From contig DVJT01000173.1 of NCBI GenBank assembly GCA_018716565.1, forward strand, positions 1-35,170: a stretch of DNA of 35,170 nucleotides. Direction: 5' to 3'. This DNA comes from Candidatus Avigastranaerophilus faecigallinarum. Its GTDB lineage: Bacteria > Cyanobacteriota > Vampirovibrionia > Gastranaerophilales > Gastranaerophilaceae. Positions 19,278-29,988 of the stretch are shown here, in pieces (positions within the stretch are counted from its first letter, which is position 1; every line of letters begins with the position of its first letter). The notes under the pieces were generated by a model. That model had not been told where the DNA came from. It ran no database searches and saw nothing but the letters and a program-made list of their open reading frames with translations. Both the position numbers and the translations under genes were made by a program.

Positions 19278-19954
19278 AAACTGTTTATATTTTCAATAAT
19301 ATCTGAAGCTTCTTCTTCTATCTGCTGTTCTTGTGGAATTTTTTTATCTTTAAATAGATATTTATATTTAGCTTCTTCCAATTCTTGTGAATGATCAGGA
19401 TGTTTTGCAGATGTATATTCATTTAATTTATTCATTACTTCTTTTGATTTAGCATTCAAATGAAAACAAATCTGATAATACAATTCAGCATTTTTCAAAT
19501 CGCCTAATTTTTCATAGCATTTTGCGCTCTGAAGATTAGTATCAAAATCTCTTAATAAACCTGAAGCCAATGCTAATTTATAATATTCTATAGCTGTTGA
19601 ATACTCTTGAAAACTGTAAAAGAAATCTCCCATTGCTCTTTGCAACTTAGGATCAGCAGGATTCATATTATAAGCTTTTAAAACATATAATTTTGCCTCT
19701 GCTCTATCTTGAAGAAGTTGATTTACTTTAGATAGTCCCAATAATGCTTTTGTATTTATCGGATTTTTTTCATATTCTTCTTCATATAAAATTCTTGCTT
19801 TATGAATATATTCATAGCCTTCTTCTTGATTAGATGTTGTTTGAGCTTTCCTTAACAATTTTTCCGCTTGAGAAAAATTATCTGCCAATGCACAATTTAA
19901 AGATAAAAAAATTATCAATAAAGTATATATTAGTTTATTTCGTAAACTTTTCAT
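19271..19954 (-). CDS. secreted TPR protein
   Basis: Signal peptide MKSLRNKLIYTLLIIFLSLNCALA (start moved from 19960 to 19954); TPR-like repeats. Confidence 0.85.
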   Translation of the reverse strand: MKSLRNKLIYTLLIIFLSLNCALADNFSQAEKLLRKAQTTSNQEEGYEYIHKARILYEEEYEKNPINTKALLGLSKVNQLLQDRAEAKLYVLKAYNMNPADPKLQRAMGDFFYSFQEYSTAIEYYKLALASGLLRDFDTNLQSAKCYEKLGDLKNAELYYQICFHLNAKSKEVMNKLNEYTSAKHPDHSQELEEAKYKYLFKDKKIPQEQQIEEEASDIIENINSFY

Positions 19955-20046
19955 AATCAAACTTAATAATATCCAATCTAGCTATTTATCTTAATAATAA
20001 CTATATGTTATAAATATTTCAAGGTTAGCAACAAGGATAGTAATAA

Positions 20047-20400
20047 ATGCAAGAAATCGGGATTTTATTTACATTTATTTTTTTTGCACTATTATTTGCT
20101 ATTTTTATGTTGATATGTTCAATTATTGCCGCGCCTAAAGCAAATAATAAGAATAAAGAAAGTATTTATGAATGCGGATTAAATATAAAAGAAAAATTTA
20201 ATTGTAAATTTAAAATACAATTTCTTATTTATGCAATATTATTTTTAATTTTCGATGTCGAAACAATATTTATATTTCCTTTTTCATTAAGCTATAGTTT
20301 TCTCGGGGTATTTGCTTTAATTGAAACAGTTATATTTTTAGGATTACTGTTATTAGGCTTAGTTTATGCAATAAGAACTAGAATGTTAAGGTTTAAATAA
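20047..20400 (+). CDS. nuoA: NADH-quinone oxidoreductase subunit A
   Basis: [20 protein letters not shown] motifs; operon context. Confidence 0.95.
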   Translation: MQEIGILFTFIFFALLFAIFMLICSIIAAPKANNKNKESIYECGLNIKEKFNCKFKIQFLIYAILFLIFDVETIFIFPFSLSYSFLGVFALIETVIFLGLLLLGLVYAIRTRMLRFK

Positions 20401-20954
20401 TGAATATTATTTTATCAACGCTAGATGCAATATCAAACTGGGCAAGGTCAAACTCATTATGGCCATTAACTTTTGCTACATCTTGCTGTGGCATAGAAAT
20501 GATGTCAGTATCAGCGTCAGATTATGATATAGCAAGATTTGGCTCTGAAGTTTTCAGAGCTTCTCCAAGGCAAGCAGATTTATTAATTATAGCAGGAACC
20601 ATAACTCATAAAATGGCGCCAATACTATTAAAGTTATACGAACAAATGCCGGAACAGAAGTATGTTATTGCGATGGGTGCTTGTGCTTGCTCTGGGGGAA
20701 TGTTTAAAAATGATTCTTACTCTGTTGTTTACGGCGCAGATAAGATTATTCCCGTTGATATATATCTACCTATGTGTCCTCCAAAACCTGAAGCACTTAT
20801 TGATGCGATAAGAAAGCTTCAATCAGAAATAAAAAAGGAATCCTTGACTACAAGAAAAGAACTTATAGCAAAACATAAGTCTAAGTTAAAGATTCAAGAT
20901 GACCTTGATATTTTAATACAAGAAGATGTTAATATTTTTAAAATGGGGATATAG
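20400..20954 (+). CDS. nuoB: NADH-quinone oxidoreductase subunit B
   Basis: [46 protein letters not shown]. Confidence 0.97.
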   Translation: MNIILSTLDAISNWARSNSLWPLTFATSCCGIEMMSVSASDYDIARFGSEVFRASPRQADLLIIAGTITHKMAPILLKLYEQMPEQKYVIAMGACACSGGMFKNDSYSVVYGADKIIPVDIYLPMCPPKPEALIDAIRKLQSEIKKESLTTRKELIAKHKSKLKIQDDLDILIQEDVNIFKMGI

Positions 20955-20957
20955 ATT

Positions 20958-21419
20958 GTGTTTAAAGAATTTGAAACAAAATTTGATATATTAAATAAAA
21001 CTATAATTCTACCAAATATTCAAGAATTTTATATAAAAAAAGATAATATAAAAGAAGCATTAAGGTACTTGAAAAATTCGCCGGAGACAATATTTTCAAG
21101 GCTAGATTGCATTATAGCAAAAGATAATTCTAAAAATTTTACGGTTAGCTACATTTTAAACTCAGATACATATAATACAAAATGTGCAATAAGTTATTAT
21201 CTGGGCTACGAAGAAGCAGAGACTGTAAGCATTTCCGATATATATAAAAATGCAACTTGGGACGAGAGAGAAATTTATGACCTATTTGGAATTAAATTTA
21301 ATAATCACCCAAATCTAAAACGAATTCTGCTGCCAGATTCATTTAAAGGGAATCCTTTAAGAAAAGACTACATTGCAAATGATGAAAGACTCAAATGGAA
21401 TAATGACAAAAACTTCTGA
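20958..21419 (+). CDS. nuoC: NADH-quinone oxidoreductase subunit C
   Basis: [42 protein letters not shown] at 20958. Confidence 0.95.
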   Translation: MFKEFETKFDILNKTIILPNIQEFYIKKDNIKEALRYLKNSPETIFSRLDCIIAKDNSKNFTVSYILNSDTYNTKCAISYYLGYEEAETVSISDIYKNATWDEREIYDLFGIKFNNHPNLKRILLPDSFKGNPLRKDYIANDERLKWNNDKNF

Positions 21420-22518
21420 ACATACAATGCAAATAAATATAGGGCCGCAACACCCATCAACACATGGAGTGTTAAGAATGCTTGTAACGTTATGTGGTGA
21501 ACAAATTATAAAAATAGAACCCATAATCGGCTACCTGCACCGAGGTATGGAAAAAATGGCTGAAACAAGAACATATATGCAATATTTACCTATTGTTGAC
21601 AGAGTTGATTATCTTTCAGGATTTTTCTGCTCATATGCTTACATTTCAGCAATTGAAAATTTAATCAATACAGATATTCCGATAAAAGCAAAATATATAA
21701 GAACACTTACAATGGAAATGAACAGAATTTCATCTCACCTTCTGTGGCTAGGCTGCTATCTGCTTGATTTAGGAGCCACATCACCATTATTTTACACGTT
21801 CATTGAAAGAGAAAAAATATTAAATATTTTTGAAGATTTAACAGGCTCAAGAATGATGTATAACTACTATACTTTTGGCGGTGTTAAAAGGGATATAGAG
21901 AAAGAACTTTTAATAAGAATTAAAAAATTTTCCAATGAATTTTTAAAAGCAGTTCAAGAATACGAAGACTTAATAACAAACAATCCTATTTTTCTTACAA
22001 GAACAAAAAACATAGGAATATTATCGAAAGAAGATGCAATAGAATATTCAATAACAGGTGCAAATTTAAGAGCCTGCGGGATCCAAAAAGATTTAAGAAA
22101 AGATTCTCCTTATCTTATATATAATAATTTAGAATTTTCTGTTCCAATAGAAACAATTTCCGATTCTCATTCACGATACCTTATGAGAATAAAGGAAATG
22201 AAAGAAAGTAATAAAATAATAAATCAATGTACAGATTGGCTTTTATCAAATATAGAAGACAACGAAATAAATACGAAAATAAATCCGTTAACAATAAAAC
22301 CAAACGGAACTGCCTTAGGAGAAGTAGAATCAACAAGAGGACTTCTACAATGTTATATAGAAGCAAACGGAACTGAATTTCCAAACCGAATTAAGTGGAG
22401 AACTCCGTCATTTTATTCAACGCAAGCAATCAATACAATTGCAAAAGGATTTATGCTTCCTGATTTAATGGCAATCTTTGGCAGTTTAGATATAATCATG
22501 CCGGAGGTAGACAGATAA
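21403..22518 (+). CDS. nuoD: NADH-quinone oxidoreductase subunit D
   Basis: [31 protein letters not shown]; start chosen at MTKTSEH (track start 21373). Confidence 0.97.
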   Translation: MTKTSEHTMQINIGPQHPSTHGVLRMLVTLCGEQIIKIEPIIGYLHRGMEKMAETRTYMQYLPIVDRVDYLSGFFCSYAYISAIENLINTDIPIKAKYIRTLTMEMNRISSHLLWLGCYLLDLGATSPLFYTFIEREKILNIFEDLTGSRMMYNYYTFGGVKRDIEKELLIRIKKFSNEFLKAVQEYEDLITNNPIFLTRTKNIGILSKEDAIEYSITGANLRACGIQKDLRKDSPYLIYNNLEFSVPIETISDSHSRYLMRIKEMKESNKIINQCTDWLLSNIEDNEINTKINPLTIKPNGTALGEVESTRGLLQCYIEANGTEFPNRIKWRTPSFYSTQAINTIAKGFMLPDLMAIFGSLDIIMPEVDR

Positions 22519-23603
22519 TGAGTATATTTCATCTTATTTTTGTCGAATATCTTTTAAAATTAAACATTCCTGAATGGTTAATTTTTATATTATGGCAAAT
22601 CATTTGTTTTGTTTTTATAAGTTTATTAATGATTTTAGCTGTATTATTTTTAGTTCTATTTGAAAGAAAGTACCTCGCTTTTTTCACAAGAAGAAAAGGT
22701 CCAAATAGAGTCGGACTTTATGGATGTCTGCAAACAGTAGCAGATGGAATAAAAATATTATTCAAAGAAAATATAATGCCAAAAAATGCAGATAAATTTA
22801 TTTATTTTGTTGCACCAATTATAGTTTTTGCACCCATTTTAACAGTATATTCGCTAATTCCTTTTTCATCAGACATTAATTCTTACAAATCAGATATTAG
22901 TATTTTATTATTTATGGCAATATTATCACTCCCTATAGCCGGCATTTTATTTGCAGGATATTCAAGCGGAAATAAATATTCTTTAATTGGAGGCATGCGT
23001 TCTTGTATACAGGCAATAAGTTCTGAAATTCCAATATTTCTTACGATTGCAGGAATAGTCATTTTAACAGGTTCTATGAATTTAAGTGAGATAGTAAAAG
23101 CTCAACATTCATTCTCGCAATGGAATATTTTTCCTTCAATATTAGGATTTATAATATTTTTCATTTGTTCATTAATAACATTAAACAGAATTCCTTTTGA
23201 TTTTCCCGAAGCGGAAAGTGAACTTGTTGCAGGTTATAACAGCGAATATTCAGGCATGAAATTTGCAATGTTTTTTCTTGGAGAATACGCCTTAACCTTT
23301 ATTTTTAGTGCATACACTGCTACTTTATTTTTAGGCGGATACAATTCGCCTTTTGGATTTTATATAGCTGATTTGTTTGATTTAACATTAATCACCGGAG
23401 AAATTATAAGAAATATAGAACAATTTTTCTGGTTAATATTAAAAACATTCTTTTTAATATTAATAATAATGTGGATACGAGCAGCCTACCCAAGATTTAA
23501 GACAGAAAAAGCACTTGAACTTTGTTGGTATATTTTTATACCCTTAGCTATTTTTAATCTGTTTGTTTTATGTATAGTTCAATATTTTAGGGGGAGTTTA
23601 TGA
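22518..23603 (+). CDS. nuoH: NADH-quinone oxidoreductase subunit H
   Basis: RRKGPNRVGLYGCLQTVADGIKILFKE, RIPFDFPEAESELVAGYNSEYSG. Confidence 0.98.
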   Translation: MSIFHLIFVEYLLKLNIPEWLIFILWQIICFVFISLLMILAVLFLVLFERKYLAFFTRRKGPNRVGLYGCLQTVADGIKILFKENIMPKNADKFIYFVAPIIVFAPILTVYSLIPFSSDINSYKSDISILLFMAILSLPIAGILFAGYSSGNKYSLIGGMRSCIQAISSEIPIFLTIAGIVILTGSMNLSEIVKAQHSFSQWNIFPSILGFIIFFICSLITLNRIPFDFPEAESELVAGYNSEYSGMKFAMFFLGEYALTFIFSAYTATLFLGGYNSPFGFYIADLFDLTLITGEIIRNIEQFFWLILKTFFLILIIMWIRAAYPRFKTEKALELCWYIFIPLAIFNLFVLCIVQYFRGSL

Positions 23604-23965
23604 TAAAAAGTTTCATTTACCCTATAAAAGAACTGATTAAAGGACTTTTAACCGTATTAAAAAACGGTTTTAAAGAGAAAGTAACACTTGAATACCCCGA
23701 AAAGAAAAAAGTTCTTAATAACAATTTTAGAGGTAAAATTAAATACGATAAAACAAAATGTATCAAATGCAAAATTTGTCAAAAAGTATGCCCGGCAAAA
23801 GGGACCATAGAAATAAACGAAACATTTAAAATAGACTATAGTCAATGTATATTCTGTGCTAATTGTGTTGAATTTTGCCCAAAAGGTGCATTAACAATAA
23901 CAAAAGAATACGAATTAGCAACAAACAATAAAAATGAATTAATATTCAATGAGGGAATAAATTAA
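23600..23965 (+). CDS. nuoI: NADH-quinone oxidoreductase subunit I, 2x[4Fe-4S]
   Basis: CIKCKICQKVCP and CIFCANCVEFCP in nuo context. Confidence 0.93.
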   Translation: MIKSFIYPIKELIKGLLTVLKNGFKEKVTLEYPEKKKVLNNNFRGKIKYDKTKCIKCKICQKVCPAKGTIEINETFKIDYSQCIFCANCVEFCPKGALTITKEYELATNNKNELIFNEGIN

Positions 23966-24501
23966 TGGAACAATTAAATGCAATTATATTTTATATAATT
24001 TCCGCAATTATTATATTTTCAAGTATTGCTGTAATTTTTACAAAAAAAATAATGCAAAGTGTATTTTTTGCATTAGTAACATTTATTTGTTTCGGACTTC
24101 TATTTTTCTTCTTAAATGCTCTTTTTAACGGAGTAATTCAAATTTCAATATATGGAATAGCCCTATGTATTCTTTTTGCTATAGCAGTTATGCTTACTAA
24201 TAATAATGAAGAAGAAACTCATAAAATAAAGTTTTCACCAACGATTATTTTGGCTTTTTTAGGTGTTATAATGATTCTTTCATCCATATTAATTTTTCTA
24301 AAAGAGACAATGATGTATGATTCCGTTTTTAAAACATACATTAACTCCTCGCATATATTAACAAGTCTTGATAATACTAAACAATTATCATCTGAACTCT
24401 TAACACACAATTTATACTCATTTGAACTTTTAGGTCTTTATCTTTTAATCGTTCTCATAGGTATTTTAGTATTATTAACTTTTAAAGGAGAATCAAAATA
24501 A
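23965..24501 (+). CDS. nuoJ: NADH-quinone oxidoreductase subunit J
   Basis: Hydrophobic, NuoJ-like, operon position. Confidence 0.9.
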   Translation: MEQLNAIIFYIISAIIIFSSIAVIFTKKIMQSVFFALVTFICFGLLFFFLNALFNGVIQISIYGIALCILFAIAVMLTNNNEEETHKIKFSPTIILAFLGVIMILSSILIFLKETMMYDSVFKTYINSSHILTSLDNTKQLSSELLTHNLYSFELLGLYLLIVLIGILVLLTFKGESK

Positions 24502-24815
24502 TGTTTGAAATCACATTGTATCATTATTTAGTTTTATCTTTAATTCTTTTTGCAATAGGTTTTATTGGAATAATAATTTCCAAAAATATTATAAAAGTTC
24601 TAATATGTATAGAGATAGTAATGTCAGCAATAAACTTAAATTTCATAGCATTTACAGCATACAAAAACTATCTTTTCTTATCCGGTATGATATTTGCTTT
24701 ATTTATAACTGCAATTTCAGCAGTACAAACAGCAATAGGACTAGTATTAATATATCAAATATATAAAAATAAAGAAAAAATTACATCAGAAGAGATTGAG
24801 GAGCTAAAAGGTTAA
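24501..24815 (+). CDS. nuoK: NADH-quinone oxidoreductase subunit K
   Basis: IGFIGIIISKNIIKVLICIEIVMSAINLNFIAF, AVQTAIGLVLI. Confidence 0.95.
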   Translation: MFEITLYHYLVLSLILFAIGFIGIIISKNIIKVLICIEIVMSAINLNFIAFTAYKNYLFLSGMIFALFITAISAVQTAIGLVLIYQIYKNKEKITSEEIEELKG

Positions 24816-26641
24816 TGGATTTTTTTGCTAATAATATATTCCTAATAATGTTTCTTCCAATATGGATTTGTCTAATAATCATTTCAGGTGCCTTTATAAG
24901 ATTAACTGAAAATAAAAAAATGACAGCCTTTTTGACATCAATTTCAACTTTAACAGGCTTGGTATTCTCAATTGCTCTTTTTAATGACATAAAAAGTCCG
25001 CAGCCCATAATTATAGAAGATTCATTTTCTTGGCTTAATATTGATAATCTTAATATTTATCTTGGAGTTTTACTTGATTCAACTTCTGCTATATTCCTTG
25101 TTATTCTAATGTTAATCAGTTTATTAATTCAAATTTATTCATATGGATATATGAAAAATAAAGAAGAATTTAACAAGTATTTTATATATCTGAATTTTTT
25201 CAACTTTGCAATGACCGGATTAATTCTTTCTCCAAACTTAATACAATTATATATCTTTTGGGAACTGGTAGGTGTTGCAAGTTATCTTTTAATCGGATTT
25301 TTTCATAGAAAAGAAGATGTATCACAATCTGCAAAAAAAGTCTTTATCATTAATAGCTTTGGCGATACTGCACTTTTAGCAGGAATCATATTTTTTGCAT
25401 ATTTTTCGATAACATATATGAATCAACAACCAAATGAATTCTTAGCATTTAGTGATTTAGACTATTTTCATAACCAACTTCAAAGTTTGACATACCCAAA
25501 TGTATACAATTTAGTTCTATCCTTATTTTTAATCGGAGCATTTGTAAAGTCAGCTCAATTCCCATTTCAACAATGGCTGATAGATGCAATGAAAGCGCCT
25601 ACGCCTGTAAGTGCATTGATTCATTCTGCTACAATGGTTTGTGCCGGTGTATTTTTAATAATTAGAATATACCCTTTATTATCTGACGAATTATTAAAAA
25701 TAATATTATCAATTGGACTTATAACTGCTGTTTTATGTGCATTTATAGCAATTTCGCAAAATAATATAAAAAAAATGCTTGCATATTCAACATCTTCTCA
25801 ATTAGGACTAATGTTTACAGCAATTGGCTTACAATCTATCCCGGTTGCAATAATATATTTAGTTATACATTCTTTTACAAAAGCTTTACTATTCTTATGT
25901 GCAGGAAATATTTCACAAATTTCAAATTCAATAGAAACAAAAGATATATCAGGATTAAGAAAAATCGATTTTTACCTTGCAATTTATTGGATAATTGGAG
26001 CATTGTCACTTTCTGGACTTTTCTTTGGCGGTTTCACCTCTAAAGAAATGCTATTAAATATAGCAGAAAACAATAAATCAATATTATTTTTAATTCTATT
26101 AACATCTTTTATGAGTACTTTCTATATTTTTAGAACTTATTTCAATATCTTTGAAGGAAACAAAAGAGAAGAATATAAAATAATAAATGAAAAATCAATG
26201 TCGTTTGCTTTAATGACAAAGGTTATATTTGTAATATTTCCAGGATTTTTATTCAAAGTTTCGCAAATAAATATGATATGTCTACTCGCATTCGGAGTTG
26301 GAATAACAGCTATATTTTCCGCATATTTCAGTAATAAATGCAATAAAATTATGATTCCGCCTATGCTATATAAATTATCTCAAAATGAGCTTTTTATCCC
26401 TAACTTATATAATTTCATAGGCAGATTGTTTAATTTAATATACTTTGCAGTAAATATAATTGATAATTATGTTATAGAAGGAATTATTAATGTAACTGTA
26501 AAAATAACAAAATTTATCTCTAATATAATTTCCAAACTTCAAAACGGTAATATTCAAACTTATGTTTCATATTCGATTTTTTCAATCGGAATAATACTGT
26601 TAATTATTTTATATTTATATTTTATGGCATTGAGGAGTTAA
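24815..26641 (+). CDS. nuoL: NADH-quinone oxidoreductase subunit L
   Basis: FWELVGVASYLLIGFF, DAMKAPTPVSALIHSATMVCAGVFL, KKMLAYSTSSQLG. Confidence 0.97.
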   Translation: MDFFANNIFLIMFLPIWICLIIISGAFIRLTENKKMTAFLTSISTLTGLVFSIALFNDIKSPQPIIIEDSFSWLNIDNLNIYLGVLLDSTSAIFLVILMLISLLIQIYSYGYMKNKEEFNKYFIYLNFFNFAMTGLILSPNLIQLYIFWELVGVASYLLIGFFHRKEDVSQSAKKVFIINSFGDTALLAGIIFFAYFSITYMNQQPNEFLAFSDLDYFHNQLQSLTYPNVYNLVLSLFLIGAFVKSAQFPFQQWLIDAMKAPTPVSALIHSATMVCAGVFLIIRIYPLLSDELLKIILSIGLITAVLCAFIAISQNNIKKMLAYSTSSQLGLMFTAIGLQSIPVAIIYLVIHSFTKALLFLCAGNISQISNSIETKDISGLRKIDFYLAIYWIIGALSLSGLFFGGFTSKEMLLNIAENNKSILFLILLTSFMSTFYIFRTYFNIFEGNKREEYKIINEKSMSFALMTKVIFVIFPGFLFKVSQINMICLLAFGVGITAIFSAYFSNKCNKIMIPPMLYKLSQNELFIPNLYNFIGRLFNLIYFAVNIIDNYVIEGIINVTVKITKFISNIISKLQNGNIQTYVSYSIFSIGIILLIILYLYFMALRS

Positions 26642-26642
26642 T

Positions 26643-28148
26643 ATGATAGATAATTTTATTCCTTTAATAGTCTTTACACCATTAATAATGAGCTTAATTT
26701 TATATAGTCCGTTTATAGCTGATGATGAAAAAATAATCAGAAGAGTATCAAAAGGATTCATAACTATTCATTTTGCATTAACCGTACTATGCAGTATTTT
26801 CTTTAATTTCTCAAATCCAGACTTTATAATTGAAACAGACTACCAATGGATTGATGTATTAGGAATTAATGCAAATTTTGCATTTGATTCTTTAACTATG
26901 CTATTTGTTATTCTTACTTCATTTATATTTCTAATAGCAATCTATTTAAGTAAAAGTATGATAAAAAAATCATACAGATTATATTACTCTCTCATATTCA
27001 TATTGTTAACAGCAATACTCGGAGTATTTAGTGCAAAAGATATCTTTTTATTCTTCTTATTTTGGGAACTTGAATTAATTCCGATGTATCTTCTTATACA
27101 AAAATGGGGAAGCGGGAATAAACAAAAGACCTCAATGAAATTTCTATTATATACATTCTTCGGAAGTATTTTTATACTATTAGGATTTTTAATCTTATAC
27201 TATTTAAATTTTAAACTTACAGGTACTCTAAGCAGCGATATAAATGATATAGATATAATATCAGCACCTGAAGTTCTAAGAGATTTAATATTTTTCCTTT
27301 TATTAATAGGGTTTGGAGTTAAACTTCCTATAATACCATTACACGGCTGGTTAAGCGATGTGCATTCACAAGCACCAACCCCTGTTAGTATTATATTGTC
27401 ATCTATACTTCTAAAACTTGGAGCATACGGTATTTTAAGATTTAACCTGCAAATATTTAATTACGAGTTTCAAGTTTTTGCAATATATATAATGCTATTT
27501 GCATTAATAAACATAATATATGCCAGCTTCTGCGCAATTATGCAAAAAGATATAAAAAGAATTATTGCTTTTTCAGGAATTGCGAATATGGGAATATTTT
27601 TACTTGGCATATCTTCACTAAATTCAATAGGAATAACAGGGGGAATATTTCAACTATTTTCACATGCATTTATAAGTGCGGGGTTATTCACAATAGCTGG
27701 CTTAATATACATTAAATGCGGAACAAAAAATATAACCAGAATAACAGGCCTCGGTGAAAAAATGCCAAGACTTATGTTTATCTCTATACCAATATTATTA
27801 GCTTCAATCGGTACACCATTATTATGTGGTTTTATAGCTGAATTTTTAAGTTTTACTGGTGCTTTTTTACTGCAAACAGAAGGAATATTTAACGCAAAAG
27901 CATTATCTTTAACAGCGCTAAGCGTCTTAATATTTTCAAGTATATACATACTAAAAATCTTCCACGGAGTATTTTTTAACACTATAAAAATTAAAAACAG
28001 AAAAATATCTGATATAAACACAAAACAACTAACAATTTTATGTTTGCTGACAATATGCATAATAATTTTCGGCATATTCCCATTCTTATTGACAGACATA
28101 ATAAGAGAATATACAAATATTACATATAATCCGCAAGGAGTTTTTTAA
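26643..28148 (+). CDS. nuoM: NADH-quinone oxidoreductase subunit M
   Basis: FLFWELELIPMYLLI, PLHGWLSDVHSQAPTPVSIILSSILLKLGAYGILRF. Confidence 0.97.
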   Translation: MIDNFIPLIVFTPLIMSLILYSPFIADDEKIIRRVSKGFITIHFALTVLCSIFFNFSNPDFIIETDYQWIDVLGINANFAFDSLTMLFVILTSFIFLIAIYLSKSMIKKSYRLYYSLIFILLTAILGVFSAKDIFLFFLFWELELIPMYLLIQKWGSGNKQKTSMKFLLYTFFGSIFILLGFLILYYLNFKLTGTLSSDINDIDIISAPEVLRDLIFFLLLIGFGVKLPIIPLHGWLSDVHSQAPTPVSIILSSILLKLGAYGILRFNLQIFNYEFQVFAIYIMLFALINIIYASFCAIMQKDIKRIIAFSGIANMGIFLLGISSLNSIGITGGIFQLFSHAFISAGLFTIAGLIYIKCGTKNITRITGLGEKMPRLMFISIPILLASIGTPLLCGFIAEFLSFTGAFLLQTEGIFNAKALSLTALSVLIFSSIYILKIFHGVFFNTIKIKNRKISDINTKQLTILCLLTICIIIFGIFPFLLTDIIREYTNITYNPQGVF

Positions 28149-29584
28149 TGGAAATAGTAAAAGACATACAAAACGCTTATTTACCGGAATTAATATTATT
28201 TATATTTATCATTTTAAATATTATTTTTTCACTTTTTATAAAAAAGAATACATATAAAATATCTAAAATAACAACCATTTCAGCTATAGCTCTATCTGGA
28301 TTATCAATATTTTTCATACAAATCAATCCGACATATAAAGCTTTTAATGATGTATATATATCAAATATCTACACAACAGCATTCAAAATAATGATACTGA
28401 TATCAGGATTATTAATAATTCTTTCATCTCATAGTTTCATAAGAGAAAAAAGACAAAAATCATATGAGTTCTTCTCTATATTTTTAACAGGAATATTAAG
28501 TGCATTTTCTATAATTTCGTCAAATGATTTTATAAGTGCATTTATATCTATTGAACTATTAAGCGTTTGTTGCTACTTTTTAACATCGTTCAGAAGGAAT
28601 CACAAATCAAAAGAAGCTGCATTAAAATATTTAATAACCGGAGCAAGTTCTTCTGCCATATTTCTTCTTGGAATTTCATATTTATACGGAATAACAGGAA
28701 ACATTAATTTTTCAGATATTTCTGATGTAATATCAACATCAGGAATAAACATAATGTTCATCATTTCTTGTATTTTAATAATAAGTGCACTAACTTTTAA
28801 ACTTGGATGTATTCCATTCAATAACTGGATAATTGATATATATGAAGGTTCCACATATGGTGTAGGAACTTATTTATCACTAATTCCCAAAATTGCAGCC
28901 ATTGGACTAATTTCAAGATTATTTGTGTTTATATTTTCATATAGCCCAATAATACAGATATTAACAGCTATTATTGCGCTATGTTCAATAATATATTCGG
29001 CAATAGGCGGAATTAACCAAACAAATATAAAAAGGCTCTACGCATATAGTTCTATTTTACAATCCGGTTTTTTATTATTAGCTGCAAGTTGCGTAAGTGT
29101 ATATGGATTTTCTTGCTTAATATTCTATATATTTACATATATTTTTATGAATATTGGAATATGGAATGCTGCTATAATTTATACAACAAATTATCAAAGT
29201 GATGAAATTATAGATTATAAAGGAATATTTTATAAAAATCCATATTTTTCAATAGCCTATACAATTTGCTTGATATCTTTAGCAGGATTACCACCAACAA
29301 GTGGATTTCTATCAAAACTATATTTATTTTCAGCTCTATCAAGAGAAGACTTCACCTACTTGATAATATTATTTTTAACCCTTTGCGCAACAGTAATAAG
29401 CTTATTTTTATATTTTAAAATCATAAAAGTAATTTATGAAAAAAATTCACAAGATACCAAAATAATAAAAAATATAACCATTGGGAAAATTATTCTTTAT
29501 ATATGCAGTATCATAACAATATTAATCTGTATATATCCAAATGAAATTATTAAATTATCTCAAATAATAGCATATTACATATAA
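28148..29584 (+). CDS. nuoN: NADH-quinone oxidoreductase subunit N
   Basis: Follows nuoM; KLGCIPFNNWIIDIYEGSTYGVGTYLSLIPKIAA, NIKRLYAYSSILQSGF, LAGLPPTSGFLSKLYLF. Confidence 0.95.
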   Translation: MEIVKDIQNAYLPELILFIFIILNIIFSLFIKKNTYKISKITTISAIALSGLSIFFIQINPTYKAFNDVYISNIYTTAFKIMILISGLLIILSSHSFIREKRQKSYEFFSIFLTGILSAFSIISSNDFISAFISIELLSVCCYFLTSFRRNHKSKEAALKYLITGASSSAIFLLGISYLYGITGNINFSDISDVISTSGINIMFIISCILIISALTFKLGCIPFNNWIIDIYEGSTYGVGTYLSLIPKIAAIGLISRLFVFIFSYSPIIQILTAIIALCSIIYSAIGGINQTNIKRLYAYSSILQSGFLLLAASCVSVYGFSCLIFYIFTYIFMNIGIWNAAIIYTTNYQSDEIIDYKGIFYKNPYFSIAYTICLISLAGLPPTSGFLSKLYLFSALSREDFTYLIILFLTLCATVISLFLYFKIIKVIYEKNSQDTKIIKNITIGKIILYICSIITILICIYPNEIIKLSQIIAYYI

Positions 29585-29612
29585 AAAAGAGGTCTATATG
29601 ACCTCTTTTTTA
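29583..29612. terminator. bidirectional intrinsic terminator after nuo operon
   Basis: AAAAAAGAGGTCTATATGACCTCTTTTTT between convergent genes. Confidence 0.88.
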
Positions 29613-29627
29613 AAAACTTGTTTCAAT

Positions 29628-29930
29628 TTAGTAATCTTTCCAATTAGGAGCTTCATAATTAATACTATGATTATAAAAGTCCAAATCTGTATAAACACCT
29701 GGAGCTATATAATTATAAATCCTTTTCAATACATCTTTATTTGAATTTTGTTCTGTATAAGGCTCTCTATAAGGATCTTGATTTGTTACCTTCATCATTT
29801 TAGCCATTTCCGAAGAATAACCGGTATTTACCATAAACTGCTCTGTTGTCATATATGTATTATCAATAAATGCATTTGATGCCAAAGAACTTGTTAAAAA
29901 TACAGTAAGAATAAAAGCTATCTTTCTCAT
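29628..29930 (-). CDS. small secreted hypothetical protein
   Basis: Signal peptide MRKIAFILTVFLTSSLASNAF; GGGG Shine-Dalgarno. Confidence 0.75.
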   Translation of the reverse strand: MRKIAFILTVFLTSSLASNAFIDNTYMTTEQFMVNTGYSSEMAKMMKVTNQDPYREPYTEQNSNKDVLKRIYNYIAPGVYTDLDFYNHSINYEAPNWKDY

Positions 29931-29988
29931 TAATAAATCCCCTTCATTATACTAACATGATAGCCTATTTTTTTAGAGAATGCAATAT

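Noticed and set aside
27650-28099. 149-aa antisense ORF inside nuoM
   Set aside because: nuoM is unambiguous; the antisense translation has no recognisable features.
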